A stretch of 64,000 bases of DNA, from NCBI RefSeq assembly GCF_011044155.1, contig NZ_CP049056.1, positions 2,666,001-2,730,000 on the forward strand, written 5' to 3'. This document shows, in pieces, positions 35,337 through 43,664 of this stretch (position 1 is its first letter; every line of letters begins with the position of its first letter). This DNA is from Pikeienuella piscinae (lineage in GTDB: Bacteria; Pseudomonadota; Alphaproteobacteria; Rhodobacterales; Rhodobacteraceae). Under the pieces are notes generated by a model. That model searched no databases. It was not told the DNA's origin and saw nothing but the letters and a program-made list of their open reading frames with translations. Both the position numbers and the translations under genes were made by a program.

Positions 35337-37781
35337 TCACCGTTCCTCAATCATCACTTCGCGCTTGCCGACATGGTTGGCGGCGCTGACGACGCCCTCG
35401 TCCTCCATCTGCTCGACCAGCCGCGCCGCCTTGTTGTAGCCGATGGCGAGCTTTCGCTGGATATAACTGGTGGAGCATTTGCGGTCGCGCGCCACGATCA
35501 TCACCGCCTGATCGTAGAGCGCGTCGTCGGAGCCGTCGCCGCCAAGGCCGAGGATCTCGTCAATCGCCGCAGATTCCTCGTCATCGTCGCCGCCCTCGGT
35601 GACGGCGGAGACATATTCAGGCTGGCCCTGCGTCTTCAGATGACGCACCACCTCCTCCACCTCTTCATCCGAGACGAAAGGTCCATGAACGCGGGTGACG
35701 CGGCCGCCGCCAGCCATGTAGAGCATGTCGCCCATGCCAAGAAGCTGCTCCGCCCCCTGTTCGCCAAGAATGGTGCGGCTGTCGATCTTCGATGTGACCT
35801 GGAACGAAATCCGGGTCGGAAAATTCGCCTTGATCGTGCCGGTGATGACATCCACCGAGGGCCGCTGCGTCGCCATGATGAGATGGATGCCGGAGGCCCG
35901 CGCCATCTGCGCGAGGCGCTGGATGCAGGCCTCGATCTCCTTGCCCGCGACCATCATCAGATCGGCCATCTCGTCGACGATGACGACGATAAAGGGCATC
36001 TCCTCCGGAGCGAACTCCTCCGTCTCCATCACCGGCTGGCCGGTCTCCTCGTCGAAACCGGTCTGCACGGTGCGGCTGAACGCCTCGCCTTTAGCGAGCG
36101 CGTCGCGAACGCGGGCATTGTAGCCGTCGATGTTGCGCACGCCCATCTTCGACATCTTCTTGTAGCGGCTCTCCATCTCCGCCACCGCCCATTTCAGCGC
36201 AACGACCGCTTTTTTCGGATCGGTAACGACAGGCGAGAGAAGATGCGGAATGCCGTCATAGACGGAGAGCTCCAGCATCTTCGGGTCGATCATAATCAGG
36301 CGGCATTCCTTCGGGCTGAGCCGATAGAGAAGCGAAAGGATCATCGTGTTGATCGCGACGGACTTGCCCGAACCGGTGGTGCCGGCGACCAGGAGATGCG
36401 GCATCTTCGCGAGATTGGCGATCACCGGCTCGCCGCCGATATCCTTGCCGAGCGCAAGCGCGAGCCGATAGCTCGAATCGCCGTAAATCCCGGAAGAGAG
36501 CATCTCGCGCAGCAGCACCATCTCGCGGTTGTTGTTCGGCAGTTCGATGCCGATCACGTTCCGGCCCGGAATGGTCGAGACGCGGGCGGCGAGCGCCGAC
36601 ATCGAGCGGGCGATGTCGTCGGAAAGCCCGATCACCCGGCTCGCCTTCAGCCCCGGCGCCGGCTCCAGCTCGTACATCGTGACGACCGGGCCGGGGCGGA
36701 TGGCGCCGATCTCTCCCCTGACGCCGTAGTCGTCGAGCACGCTTTCCAGCATCCGCGCATTTTGATCCAGCGCGGCGTCGCTTTCGCGGTGACGGACGAT
36801 CTTCGCCGGATTCTGCAGCAGCGAGAGCGCCGGAGGAATAAACGCGTCGCCCTCCGCCGTTTCGTCGAGCGCGAGTCGGGGCTGTTCCTCCGCGACGGCG
36901 GTGCGGGATTTCTTCAGGGGCTTCGGCGTCGGCCGCTCCACAGGCGCCGTCGCGCGACGGAGAATCGTCGGCAGCACGCTTTCACCCTCCAGCGGCGGCG
37001 CATCACCGACCTCACCCGCTTCGCCGTCGATCGAAGGCTCGCGCCGGTCGCGACCGATGGGTTTCGGCGGGGCATGTTTCTTCGAGCGCGGTTTCGCCAT
37101 CACGTCGCGGAGCAACGTCAGGGCGGCGAATCCGGCGCGCGCGAGGATCGTCACCATCGTGACCAGCGCCGCAATCAGCGAGCGCAGGAGGAAGTGAAAG
37201 GCGTCGACCGCCTCCGGCCAGGTGACGCCGAGCGAGAAGCCGGAGAGCAGAACCGTCGCGCCGGCCAGCGCGAGCGACACCGGTTTGATCGCTTCGGCGG
37301 CCGAAATCGGCATCGCCGAAAGCAGCATGGAGAGCGCGCCGTCGCCGATCACCCCGCCGAGCCCGGCGGGAAGGGTCCAACCGTCGTGAGGCGCATGCGA
37401 TGAGGCGAAGACCGCACCGACGAGAAGCGCCGCCGGGATCAGGATCATCCGCGACCATGCACGCTCGTCACCCCGATGCAGCATCAGCCGAAACGCCCAG
37501 ACGATCAGCGCGACCGGCAGCCCCCAGGCGGCGAGGCCGAGCGTCTGAAGAAGCGGGTCCGCGATCAGTGCTCCGGGCGCGCCGAGCCAGTTCCGCGGCG
37601 CGCTCGACGTCGCATTCATCCAACTCGGATCGTCGGGCTGATAACTTACGAGAGCGGCGACGAGTGCGAGACCGAGAACCAGGCAGCCGAATCCCGTCAG
37701 CTCCGCCCCACGGCGCTTCAGAAAGGCCTGCGCGGCCGGCGGCAGCAGGGGCGCTCGTTCACCTTCAGTCCAACTCGACAT
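35337..37781 (-). CDS. ftsK: DNA translocase FtsK
   Basis: An 814-residue septal DNA pump for chromosome dimer resolution and terminus segregation. N-terminal membrane domain with four or five helices (about residues 25-210), proline/charged linker (about 215-330), RecA-like motor with Walker A GTTGSGKSVAIN and Walker B FIVVIVDEMADLMM, and a C-terminal gamma winged helix (about 745-814; RKCSTSYIQRKLAIGYNKAA) that reads KOPS polarity sequences. Length is typical of alphaproteobacterial FtsK. It starts three bases after the aminotransferase stop, so the two are probably one transcript. Start at ATG 37781. Confidence 0.97.
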   Translation of the reverse strand: MSSWTEGERAPLLPPAAQAFLKRRGAELTGFGCLVLGLALVAALVSYQPDDPSWMNATSSAPRNWLGAPGALIADPLLQTLGLAAWGLPVALIVWAFRLMLHRGDERAWSRMILIPAALLVGAVFASSHAPHDGWTLPAGLGGVIGDGALSMLLSAMPISAAEAIKPVSLALAGATVLLSGFSLGVTWPEAVDAFHFLLRSLIAALVTMVTILARAGFAALTLLRDVMAKPRSKKHAPPKPIGRDRREPSIDGEAGEVGDAPPLEGESVLPTILRRATAPVERPTPKPLKKSRTAVAEEQPRLALDETAEGDAFIPPALSLLQNPAKIVRHRESDAALDQNARMLESVLDDYGVRGEIGAIRPGPVVTMYELEPAPGLKASRVIGLSDDIARSMSALAARVSTIPGRNVIGIELPNNNREMVLLREMLSSGIYGDSSYRLALALGKDIGGEPVIANLAKMPHLLVAGTTGSGKSVAINTMILSLLYRLSPKECRLIMIDPKMLELSVYDGIPHLLSPVVTDPKKAVVALKWAVAEMESRYKKMSKMGVRNIDGYNARVRDALAKGEAFSRTVQTGFDEETGQPVMETEEFAPEEMPFIVVIVDEMADLMMVAGKEIEACIQRLAQMARASGIHLIMATQRPSVDVITGTIKANFPTRISFQVTSKIDSRTILGEQGAEQLLGMGDMLYMAGGGRVTRVHGPFVSDEEVEEVVRHLKTQGQPEYVSAVTEGGDDDEESAAIDEILGLGGDGSDDALYDQAVMIVARDRKCSTSYIQRKLAIGYNKAARLVEQMEDEGVVSAANHVGKREVMIEER

Positions 37782-37784
37782 TAT

Positions 37785-38981
37785 CTATCCCCCGATCACT
37801 TCGCGAATGGCGTGGAGCCCCCGCTCCACATGCGCCACCTCGTCAACCAGAGCGGCGCGGACATAGCCCCACCCCGGGTCGCCGACGCCAGCACCCGGAC
37901 TGGCCTCCCGGCTCAGATAGCTCCCCGGCAAGACCTTGACGCCATGTTCGCGCCAGAGGCGGAGCGCGGTCTCCTCGCCGTCTCCGACCCCGATCCAGAG
38001 GAAGAACCCCGCCTTCGGCGCGAATCCGATGATCCGCTCCGCAAGCGCGTATTTCTCGGCGTAGAGCGCGCGGTTCGCTTCGACATGCGTTTCGTCGCGC
38101 CATATTTCGGCGGCCGCGAGTTGCGCCGGCAGCGGAAGCGGCGCGCCAGTATAAGCGCGCAGCCGACGGAGCGCGGTGACCGCCCCCGCGCCGCCGACAC
38201 AGAAACCTGACCGCAGACCAGGCAGATTCGAGCGCTTGGATAACGAGTGAAAGGCGAGCACCCGCTCAGGGTCCGCGCCCACCCTTCGAACCGCCGATAG
38301 TATCCCCGGCGGCGGGGCGTCGCGATAGATCTCGGCGTAACACTCATCGGCGAAGATGCGGAAATCATGCCGTTCGGCCAGCGCGAGAAGTCCGGCCCAG
38401 TAATCTGGCCCGGCGACGGCGCCCTGCGGGTTCGCCGGCGAGCAGATATAGGCGACCGTCACCCGGTCGAGGAGCGTCGGGTCGAGCGTGGCGTAATCCG
38501 GCAGGTGGCCGGTCTCCGCCGTCGCGTTCACATAGACCGGCTCCGCCCCGGCGGTCAGCGCGGCGACCGCGTAACACTGGTAAAACGGGTTCGGCAGGAG
38601 CACCGCCGCGCGCCCGCCGTTCTTCGACTCGGGGCTGAGCGCGAGACAAGCGTTGAAAAGCCCTTCGCGCGTGCCGTTCAGCGGAAAGACGTTGGCGCCC
38701 GCATCGACGCTGACGCCGTAGCGTCGGTTGGTCCAGGCGGCGCAGGCCTCCAGAAGGTCGGGATGGCCCTCGTTTGGCGGATATTTGCCATAGAGGTGGA
38801 GATGGCGCGCCAGCGCCTCGGCCAGAAAGGGCGGCGGCGGATGACGCGGTTCACCCAGCGACATCGCCACGGGTTCCGTGTTCGCTCCGGCGGGGCCGGG
38901 CGGATAGGGGTCGAGTAGCGCCCGCAAACGCGGAAACGCATACTCCGGGAGGTTCGAAAACCGCTCGGGCGCCTGCATCAC
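37785..38981 (-). CDS. Class I/II aminotransferase (DapC-like)
   Basis: A 398-residue PLP-dependent fold-type I aminotransferase. The cofactor lysine lies in SLSKRSNLPGLRSGF, and NPFYQCYAVAALTAGAEPVY and ICSPANPQGAV are cofactor-pocket motifs. The SLSKRSNLPGLR pattern is shared with succinyldiaminopimelate aminotransferase (DapC) of lysine biosynthesis, so that is the leading assignment, not certain. Two adjacent ATGs (38981, 38978) are possible starts. It sits immediately upstream of ftsK, an arrangement common in Rhodobacterales. Confidence 0.87.
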   Translation of the reverse strand: MMQAPERFSNLPEYAFPRLRALLDPYPPGPAGANTEPVAMSLGEPRHPPPPFLAEALARHLHLYGKYPPNEGHPDLLEACAAWTNRRYGVSVDAGANVFPLNGTREGLFNACLALSPESKNGGRAAVLLPNPFYQCYAVAALTAGAEPVYVNATAETGHLPDYATLDPTLLDRVTVAYICSPANPQGAVAGPDYWAGLLALAERHDFRIFADECYAEIYRDAPPPGILSAVRRVGADPERVLAFHSLSKRSNLPGLRSGFCVGGAGAVTALRRLRAYTGAPLPLPAQLAAAEIWRDETHVEANRALYAEKYALAERIIGFAPKAGFFLWIGVGDGEETALRLWREHGVKVLPGSYLSREASPGAGVGDPGWGYVRAALVDEVAHVERGLHAIREVIGG

Positions 38982-39131
38982 TAACTACCTCAATGCGGGG
39001 TCTCTGACGGACCCTCGTCTTCGAGCAAGTTACACAGGCCGGTCGTTACGGTCCAGAAATTAAACGTGATTCGGGCGTCAGGCCGTGTCTTTTCGGCAAC
39101 GCTTCCCATGCGAGTCCGATCCTGGCGCCGC

Positions 39132-40466
39132 TCAACCCGCCACCACCGGCGCCGCCGCTGCGCCGAATCGGCAGAGGTGCGCCTCGCCGTATGGTCGGCC
39201 CATCAGCATGATCCCGCATGCGGGCGTCGCGGTCGGCAGCGTCAGCGCGCAAAGCCCGAGGAGATTGGCGATTCGCGTGTTTCGCAGCGTCAGAAGGTTC
39301 TCCTGCGCGAAGAATTCCGCGTCCGCCAGCAACCCTTCGACATTCGGCGGCAGGAGCGGGGCGGATGGAATGAGAACGGCGTCGAACGCCGCCATCCGCT
39401 TCGCCCATTCCGACCGAATCCGTTCCAGCCGGCGCCAGTCGCGGATATAGGATGCGGCGGTGATGGTGGCGCCGGAGCGGAAACGGTCGCGCACCGGGGC
39501 GAACATCAGATCGCCCTTCTCCTCGATCGTCTCGCCCCATTCCGCCCAGGCCTCGCCGGTGAAAACAACGGGCGAAAGCGGTAGTGCTGCGGCGACCTCG
39601 GGCGCCTCGACCCGCTCCACCTTAGCGCCGGCGCGGGAAAGCGCATCGACCGCGGTCTCGAACGCGGCGCGCGGCGCATCCCGGCAGTCTGCGTCGAGCG
39701 CAACCGTCTCCAGCACCGCGAATCGGGCGCCCTTCAGCGTCGCGCCCGAAAGATCCGGCGCGCTTCCACCGCCCATCGCTTCGAGCAGCAGGGCCGAGTC
39801 CTCCACCGTCCGACAGAGCGGCCCGGTGGTGTCGAATCGGGCGCAGAGCGGAACCAGGCCCCGGTCGGATAGCAACCCATGCGTTGTCTTGAGACCAACC
39901 AGAGAATTCCAAGCCGCAGGGATGCGGACCGAGCCGCCGGTGTCGGAGCCGATCCCCGCCGCCGCAAGTCCGAAGACGACCGATGCGGCGGCGCCGGAGG
40001 ACGACCCGCCGGGGGCCAACGCCGCGTCGAACCGGTTCGGCGGCGTCGCCGTCACCGGGTTCACGCCAAGGCCGGAGAACGCAAGCTCGGTCTGGTGGGT
40101 CTTGCCGAGGGCGACCAACCCGGCGCGCTTCGCGTTCGCCACGACGACGGCGTCGACCTCCGGGGTCCGCCCCTTCAGCATCGCGGAGCCGCTTTCGGTG
40201 ATCTCGCCGCTGAAATCGAAGAGGTCTTTCCAGGAGATCGGAACGCCGTCGAGCGGCCCGCGTCTCAGCCCGCTTTTCGCGCGCCCGGCGGCGGCGGCGG
40301 CTTCGCGCCGCGCTTCATCGGTGCGAACACGGGTGTAGATGCGGCTGGCGTCGGCATGGGCGTCTATCGCGGAAAGATAGGCCTCGGTCGCCTCGCGCGC
40401 GTCGAGCGCGCCGCTTTCGATCCGACGCCCCGTCTCCGCTGCGCTCAATTCGGTGATCTCCGCCAT
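39132..40466 (-). CDS. Amidase-signature hydrolase
   Basis: A 444-residue amidase-signature enzyme with an intact Ser-cisSer-Lys triad: K80 (SWKDLF), the serine cluster of PGGSSSGAAASV (155-157) and nucleophile S179 in GSDTGGSVRIPA. It hydrolyses an unknown amide. It is not GatA, since no gatB or gatC is nearby and the length is short. It lies 150 bases downstream of the aminotransferase start on the same strand and is divergent from the ubiH-type gene. Start at ATG 40466. Confidence 0.9.
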   Translation of the reverse strand: MAEITELSAAETGRRIESGALDAREATEAYLSAIDAHADASRIYTRVRTDEARREAAAAAGRAKSGLRRGPLDGVPISWKDLFDFSGEITESGSAMLKGRTPEVDAVVVANAKRAGLVALGKTHQTELAFSGLGVNPVTATPPNRFDAALAPGGSSSGAAASVVFGLAAAGIGSDTGGSVRIPAAWNSLVGLKTTHGLLSDRGLVPLCARFDTTGPLCRTVEDSALLLEAMGGGSAPDLSGATLKGARFAVLETVALDADCRDAPRAAFETAVDALSRAGAKVERVEAPEVAAALPLSPVVFTGEAWAEWGETIEEKGDLMFAPVRDRFRSGATITAASYIRDWRRLERIRSEWAKRMAAFDAVLIPSAPLLPPNVEGLLADAEFFAQENLLTLRNTRIANLLGLCALTLPTATPACGIMLMGRPYGEAHLCRFGAAAAPVVAG

Positions 40467-40551
40467 CCCGCCATCCCCCTTCGTGATGCGACGCGGCCAT
40501 CGCTACGGCGCGCGCGTGGACAATCGCCCTCTCACGGCCGATATATCAACC

Positions 40552-41781
40552 ATGAAACCGGCGCCCGACTTCGACGTTCTGATCATTGGCGGCGGCCTCG
40601 CCGGGGCGGCGGCGGCGCTGGCGGTCGCCTCGACCGGGCTGGAGGTCGCTCTGTTCGACGCCGCTCCGGCGCAAGACGAGCTGGAGCCATATGACGGACG
40701 CGCCTATTCGGTGCCCGCCGGCTCGCGACGCTTCTGGGAGGCGGTCGGCGTCTGGGAGCGCATCGCCGGGGAAGCGCAGGAAATCAGCGATATCCTGGTG
40801 TCCGACGGCAGGGTCGGCGAGGGCGCCTCGCCCCTTTTCCTGCGTTTCGATCACCGTGAGCCGGAAAGCGGCGGCTTCGGGCGGATGATCGAGGACCGGC
40901 ATCTCCGCACCGCCGCGTTCGAGAAACTGGCGGAGACGCCGGGCGCGCGCATCCGCCACGGCGTCCGCGTCTCCGGCTCGCGCGTCGAGCCGGGCCGCAC
41001 GGTCGCGACGCTGGCGAATGGCGAGGAGGTCTTCGCCCGACTGATCGTCGCCGCCGACGGACGCGAGAGCCCGCTGCGCGCCGCCGCCGGGATCGAACGC
41101 GTCAACTGGGCCTATGGCCAGAATGGCATGGTCTCTGCCGTCGCGCATGAAAGGCCGCATCATGGCGTCGCACATGAGCTTTTTCTCCCCGCTGGGCCGT
41201 TTGCGATCCTGCCGTTGAAACGGAACCGATCCTCGCTTGTCTGGACCGAAAGCGCGGCGGAGGCGGCGCGCATCCATGCCCTGCCGGACGATCTCTACCT
41301 CGCCGAGCTTGAGACCCGCTTCGGTGATTTCCTCGGCGCGCTCTCCTTGGAAGGAAAACGCTGGACCTATCCGCTGCATTTCAGCCTCGCGCATGAATAT
41401 GTCGCGCCGCGCCTCGCTCTGCTCGGCGACGCCGCCCATGCCGTGCATCCGATCGCCGGTCAGGGGCTCAACCTCGGCGTCCGCGACGCCGCCGCGCTGG
41501 CCGAGGTGCTGGCCGGGGCGATGCGGCGTGGCGAAGACATCGGCGATATCGCCGTCCTGAGGCGCTATGAGCAATGGCGGCGCTTCGACTCCGCTGCGCT
41601 AGGCCTCTCAATGGATGCGCTGAACCGGCTCTTCTCCAACGATATCGGCCCGCTGCGCGCCCTCCGCGATCTCGGGCTCGGCATGGTCAACAATACGCCG
41701 GGACTGAGGCGCGCATTCATGCGCGCGGCGTCGGGGCTTTCGGGGGAGGTTCCGAAACTGATGCGAGGCGAGGCGATCTGA
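40552..41781 (+). CDS. UbiH/UbiF-type FAD-dependent monooxygenase
   Basis: A 409-residue flavoprotein hydroxylase of the ubiquinone biosynthesis group. FAD motifs: [20 protein letters not shown] at residues 6-25, an ADGRESPLRAAAGI segment (the DG motif), and the GD motif LLGDAAHAVHPIAGQGLNLG. The substrate position (C5, C6 or C1 of the ring) cannot be told from sequence. ATG 40552 (MKPAPDFD) begins just before the FAD strand; the open frame continues upstream over the amidase promoter. The two divergent starts are 85 bases apart. Confidence 0.91.
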   Translation: MKPAPDFDVLIIGGGLAGAAAALAVASTGLEVALFDAAPAQDELEPYDGRAYSVPAGSRRFWEAVGVWERIAGEAQEISDILVSDGRVGEGASPLFLRFDHREPESGGFGRMIEDRHLRTAAFEKLAETPGARIRHGVRVSGSRVEPGRTVATLANGEEVFARLIVAADGRESPLRAAAGIERVNWAYGQNGMVSAVAHERPHHGVAHELFLPAGPFAILPLKRNRSSLVWTESAAEAARIHALPDDLYLAELETRFGDFLGALSLEGKRWTYPLHFSLAHEYVAPRLALLGDAAHAVHPIAGQGLNLGVRDAAALAEVLAGAMRRGEDIGDIAVLRRYEQWRRFDSAALGLSMDALNRLFSNDIGPLRALRDLGLGMVNNTPGLRRAFMRAASGLSGEVPKLMRGEAI

Positions 41782-41788
41782 CCACGCG

Positions 41789-41817
41789 TTGACAGCAGCC
41801 GTCGCGCGTCTTATCTG
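41789..41817 (+). promoter_or_regulatory. Sigma70-type promoter for the glyoxalase-superfamily gene
   Basis: TTGACA (41789-41794), a 17-base spacer and TATCTG (41812-41817) form one of the best housekeeping-type promoters visible in the window. It starts eight bases after the ubiH-type stop and points to a transcript beginning near 41824, about 140 bases before the next start codon. Confidence 0.65.
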
Positions 41818-41823
41818 CGCCCG

Positions 41824-41964
41824 CACATGGGGTGAAGGCCCCCGCCGTCCGCAGGCTCCGGCCCCTGGTGAAGCCTTCGCAGATCGACGCACTCGCCCCT
41901 TTTCAGGATGCGGCGCGATAGCAATGCGGGCCCCGTCGGAATATCCGCATCGCGAAGGACGGCG
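41824..41964 (+). promoter_or_regulatory. Long, GC-rich 5' leader with internal repeats
   Basis: The predicted 140-base leader contains a direct repeat GGTGAAG (41831-41837 and 41867-41873) and complementary runs (GGGG at 41829-41832 against CCCCC at 41839-41843 or GGCCCC at 41860-41865), so alternative hairpins are possible. A two-codon ATG-GGG-TGA lies at 41827. I do not recognise a known riboswitch. It may be a regulatory leader or a small RNA. Confidence 0.35.
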
Positions 41965-42387
41965 ATGATGCTCTCGATTGAAGACCTGAAGGCGCAAGCG
42001 AAGCGGCTGCGCGCCACGCTGGCGGAAAGCGGCCAGACGCTCGGCCATTCGCAATCGCTTGAAGCGGTGGCGCGGATGCGCGGCTATCGTGACTGGAACA
42101 CGCTCCACGCCGCCATCGGCAACCGCCCGCCCGGCCCGCCCGTCGGGGTTGGTCAGAGCGTTGGCGGCGCCTATCTGGGCAAACCGTTCCGCGGAGAGGT
42201 GAAGGCGGTCTCAGCCCTCGGCGACGGGCGCTTCCGGATCACGCTGCATTTTGACGATCCGGTCGACGTCTCCACCTTCGAAAGCTTCGAAGTGCTGCGT
42301 CAGCGCGTTTCCGCCACCATCCAGCGGAACGGAGAGACTATGGAGCGGACCTCGAACGGCGCGCCGCAGATGCAGATCAGCCTTTAA
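41965..42387 (+). CDS. Glyoxalase-superfamily protein (small, uncharacterised)
   Basis: A 140-residue protein. The N-terminal segment MLSIEDLKAQAKRLRATLAE, then GHSQSLEAVARMRGYRDWNT, is the helical signature of a small family annotated as glyoxalase-superfamily in alphaproteobacteria; the second half is a compact beta domain (PFRGEVKAVSALGDGRFRIT). No glyoxalase metal ligands are obvious, so enzymatic activity is uncertain. ATG 41965 and ATG 41968 are adjacent, with AAGGA upstream. An in-frame ATG at 41908 would add 19 residues without family similarity. Confidence 0.75.
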   Translation: MMLSIEDLKAQAKRLRATLAESGQTLGHSQSLEAVARMRGYRDWNTLHAAIGNRPPGPPVGVGQSVGGAYLGKPFRGEVKAVSALGDGRFRITLHFDDPVDVSTFESFEVLRQRVSATIQRNGETMERTSNGAPQMQISL

Positions 42388-42417
42388 GCGCGGCGGGGCG
42401 CATGCCCCGCCGCCCCT

Positions 42418-43074
42418 TCAAAGGTGCTTGTCGATTTCGGCCGCCATCGCTTCGGCGGAGATCGCGCCCTCGACCCGTTCGCCGTTGACGAAGAAGGTCG
42501 GGGTCGAGCGGACCTCGTCTTCGCCGCTCGTGGTCTGGAAATCCTTGACCAGACGCTCAAGAAAGTCCTGGTCGCCGAGACAGGCGTCCATACGCTCGTT
42601 CGAAAGCCCGGCGAGCCGACCAATCTTCTTCATCTCCCCGATGATCGGCTGGGGATTCTTTGTTTCGTTGAAGGCCCTCACATGGTCGAGATACCAAGTC
42701 TGCTGCCGGCTGAGAAAGCTGTCGATCAGACGATAATAGCCCATCTCGCCGCCGCAGCGTGCGGTCATCGACGACCACAGACCGAACTGGTCGAAATAGA
42801 TCTCCCGCACGATCATCTTCGCCTTACCCGTGTCGATATATTTCGCCTTGATCTCGGGATAGGACTCTTCATGGAAATGGGCGCAATGCGGACAGGTGAG
42901 CGAGAGATACTCGACAATGGTCACCGGCGCGTCGGCCTGTCCCAGCACCACGTCGCCCAGTGCGTAGCCCCTCTCCTCGAGATCCTCGGCGAAGGCGGGA
43001 CGGGCCGCGAGCGCCGCGAGGCCGACGCCAAGCGCGACGGCGCCACGCCGGGTTAAGTAATGGGGTGAGGTCAT
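42418..43074 (-). CDS. DsbA-like periplasmic thiol-disulfide oxidoreductase
   Basis: A 218-residue exported thioredoxin-fold protein. The signal region has twin arginines (TRRGAVALGVGLAALAA, cleavage near AFA-ED), suggesting possible Tat export. The active site is C61-P-H-C64 in LTCPHCAHFHEE, the DsbA dipeptide PH, and a cis-proline lies in VRSTPTFFVNG. It belongs to the alphaproteobacterial single-domain DsbA group, which forms disulfides in envelope proteins. Its start overlaps the stop of the DciA-like gene by four bases. Confidence 0.92.
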   Translation of the reverse strand: MTSPHYLTRRGAVALGVGLAALAARPAFAEDLEERGYALGDVVLGQADAPVTIVEYLSLTCPHCAHFHEESYPEIKAKYIDTGKAKMIVREIYFDQFGLWSSMTARCGGEMGYYRLIDSFLSRQQTWYLDHVRAFNETKNPQPIIGEMKKIGRLAGLSNERMDACLGDQDFLERLVKDFQTTSGEDEVRSTPTFFVNGERVEGAISAEAMAAEIDKHL

Positions 43075-43655
43075 TCATTGCTCCCTGATGAGTTTCCGCC
43101 CGTCGCCGGGCCATCGCTGGCGGCTCGCGCGGTCTTCGCCTTCACATTGGCGCCCAGCCGCGCAAGCGCAAGCGCAAGACCTGGATCCGCGACGTCCTTG
43201 ACCGGCGCCGGCGGCGCGCCTTCCCACTTCGCCGGCGCCTCGGCGAGGCCCGCCGGCGCGGCGCGCATCATTGGCGCGCGGGACTGGTCGATAACAATGC
43301 GCGACACTGCGCGATAGCCGTAAAACGCGTTCACCCGGTCGATGATCCGGGTCTTCTGCATCTCGACCTCGGGCGCCCGCGCACCCTCAGTGGTGAGGAT
43401 GAGCGAAGCGCCGAGCCCGCCGCGGCTGCGATAGGTCACCTTCATCGGTCTACAGATCGATGCGAGCGCCTCACCGACAACGGCGCGCCATTCGGTCAGA
43501 AGGCGCAATTCGGCGAATCCACGTCGCGCGCCGCAGGATTTCAGCGCCGACGGGGTGAGTTCCGCCGCCCGAAGAAACCCCTTCGCACGCCGTTCAGGCG
43601 CCGGGCGCGTCCGACCCTTGCGCTGCGCGCGCGGTTCTGCTGTCTCCTCGCTCAT
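43071..43655 (-). CDS. DUF721 protein (DciA-like helicase loader candidate)
   Basis: A 194-residue protein with the DUF721 fold at about residues 30-120: FAELRLLTEWRAVVGEALAS, then YRSRGGLGASLILTTEGARA. DUF721 proteins include DciA, the ancestral loader of the replicative helicase DnaB; this family member is likely the DciA of this organism, although many alphaproteobacterial DUF721 proteins are untested. The C-terminal 70 residues are low-complexity. Start at ATG 43655, ten bases from the divergent mutY start. Overlap with the DsbA-like gene implies an operon. Confidence 0.82.
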   Translation of the reverse strand: MSEETAEPRAQRKGRTRPAPERRAKGFLRAAELTPSALKSCGARRGFAELRLLTEWRAVVGEALASICRPMKVTYRSRGGLGASLILTTEGARAPEVEMQKTRIIDRVNAFYGYRAVSRIVIDQSRAPMMRAAPAGLAEAPAKWEGAPPAPVKDVADPGLALALARLGANVKAKTARAASDGPATGGNSSGSNE

Positions 43656-43664
43656 GGGCTCTGA

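Noticed and set aside
35142-37403. 753-codon open frame antisense to ftsK
   Set aside because: Mirror frame of a high-GC coding region; composition is rich in Arg, His and Asp as expected for such shadows, and ftsK is unambiguous.
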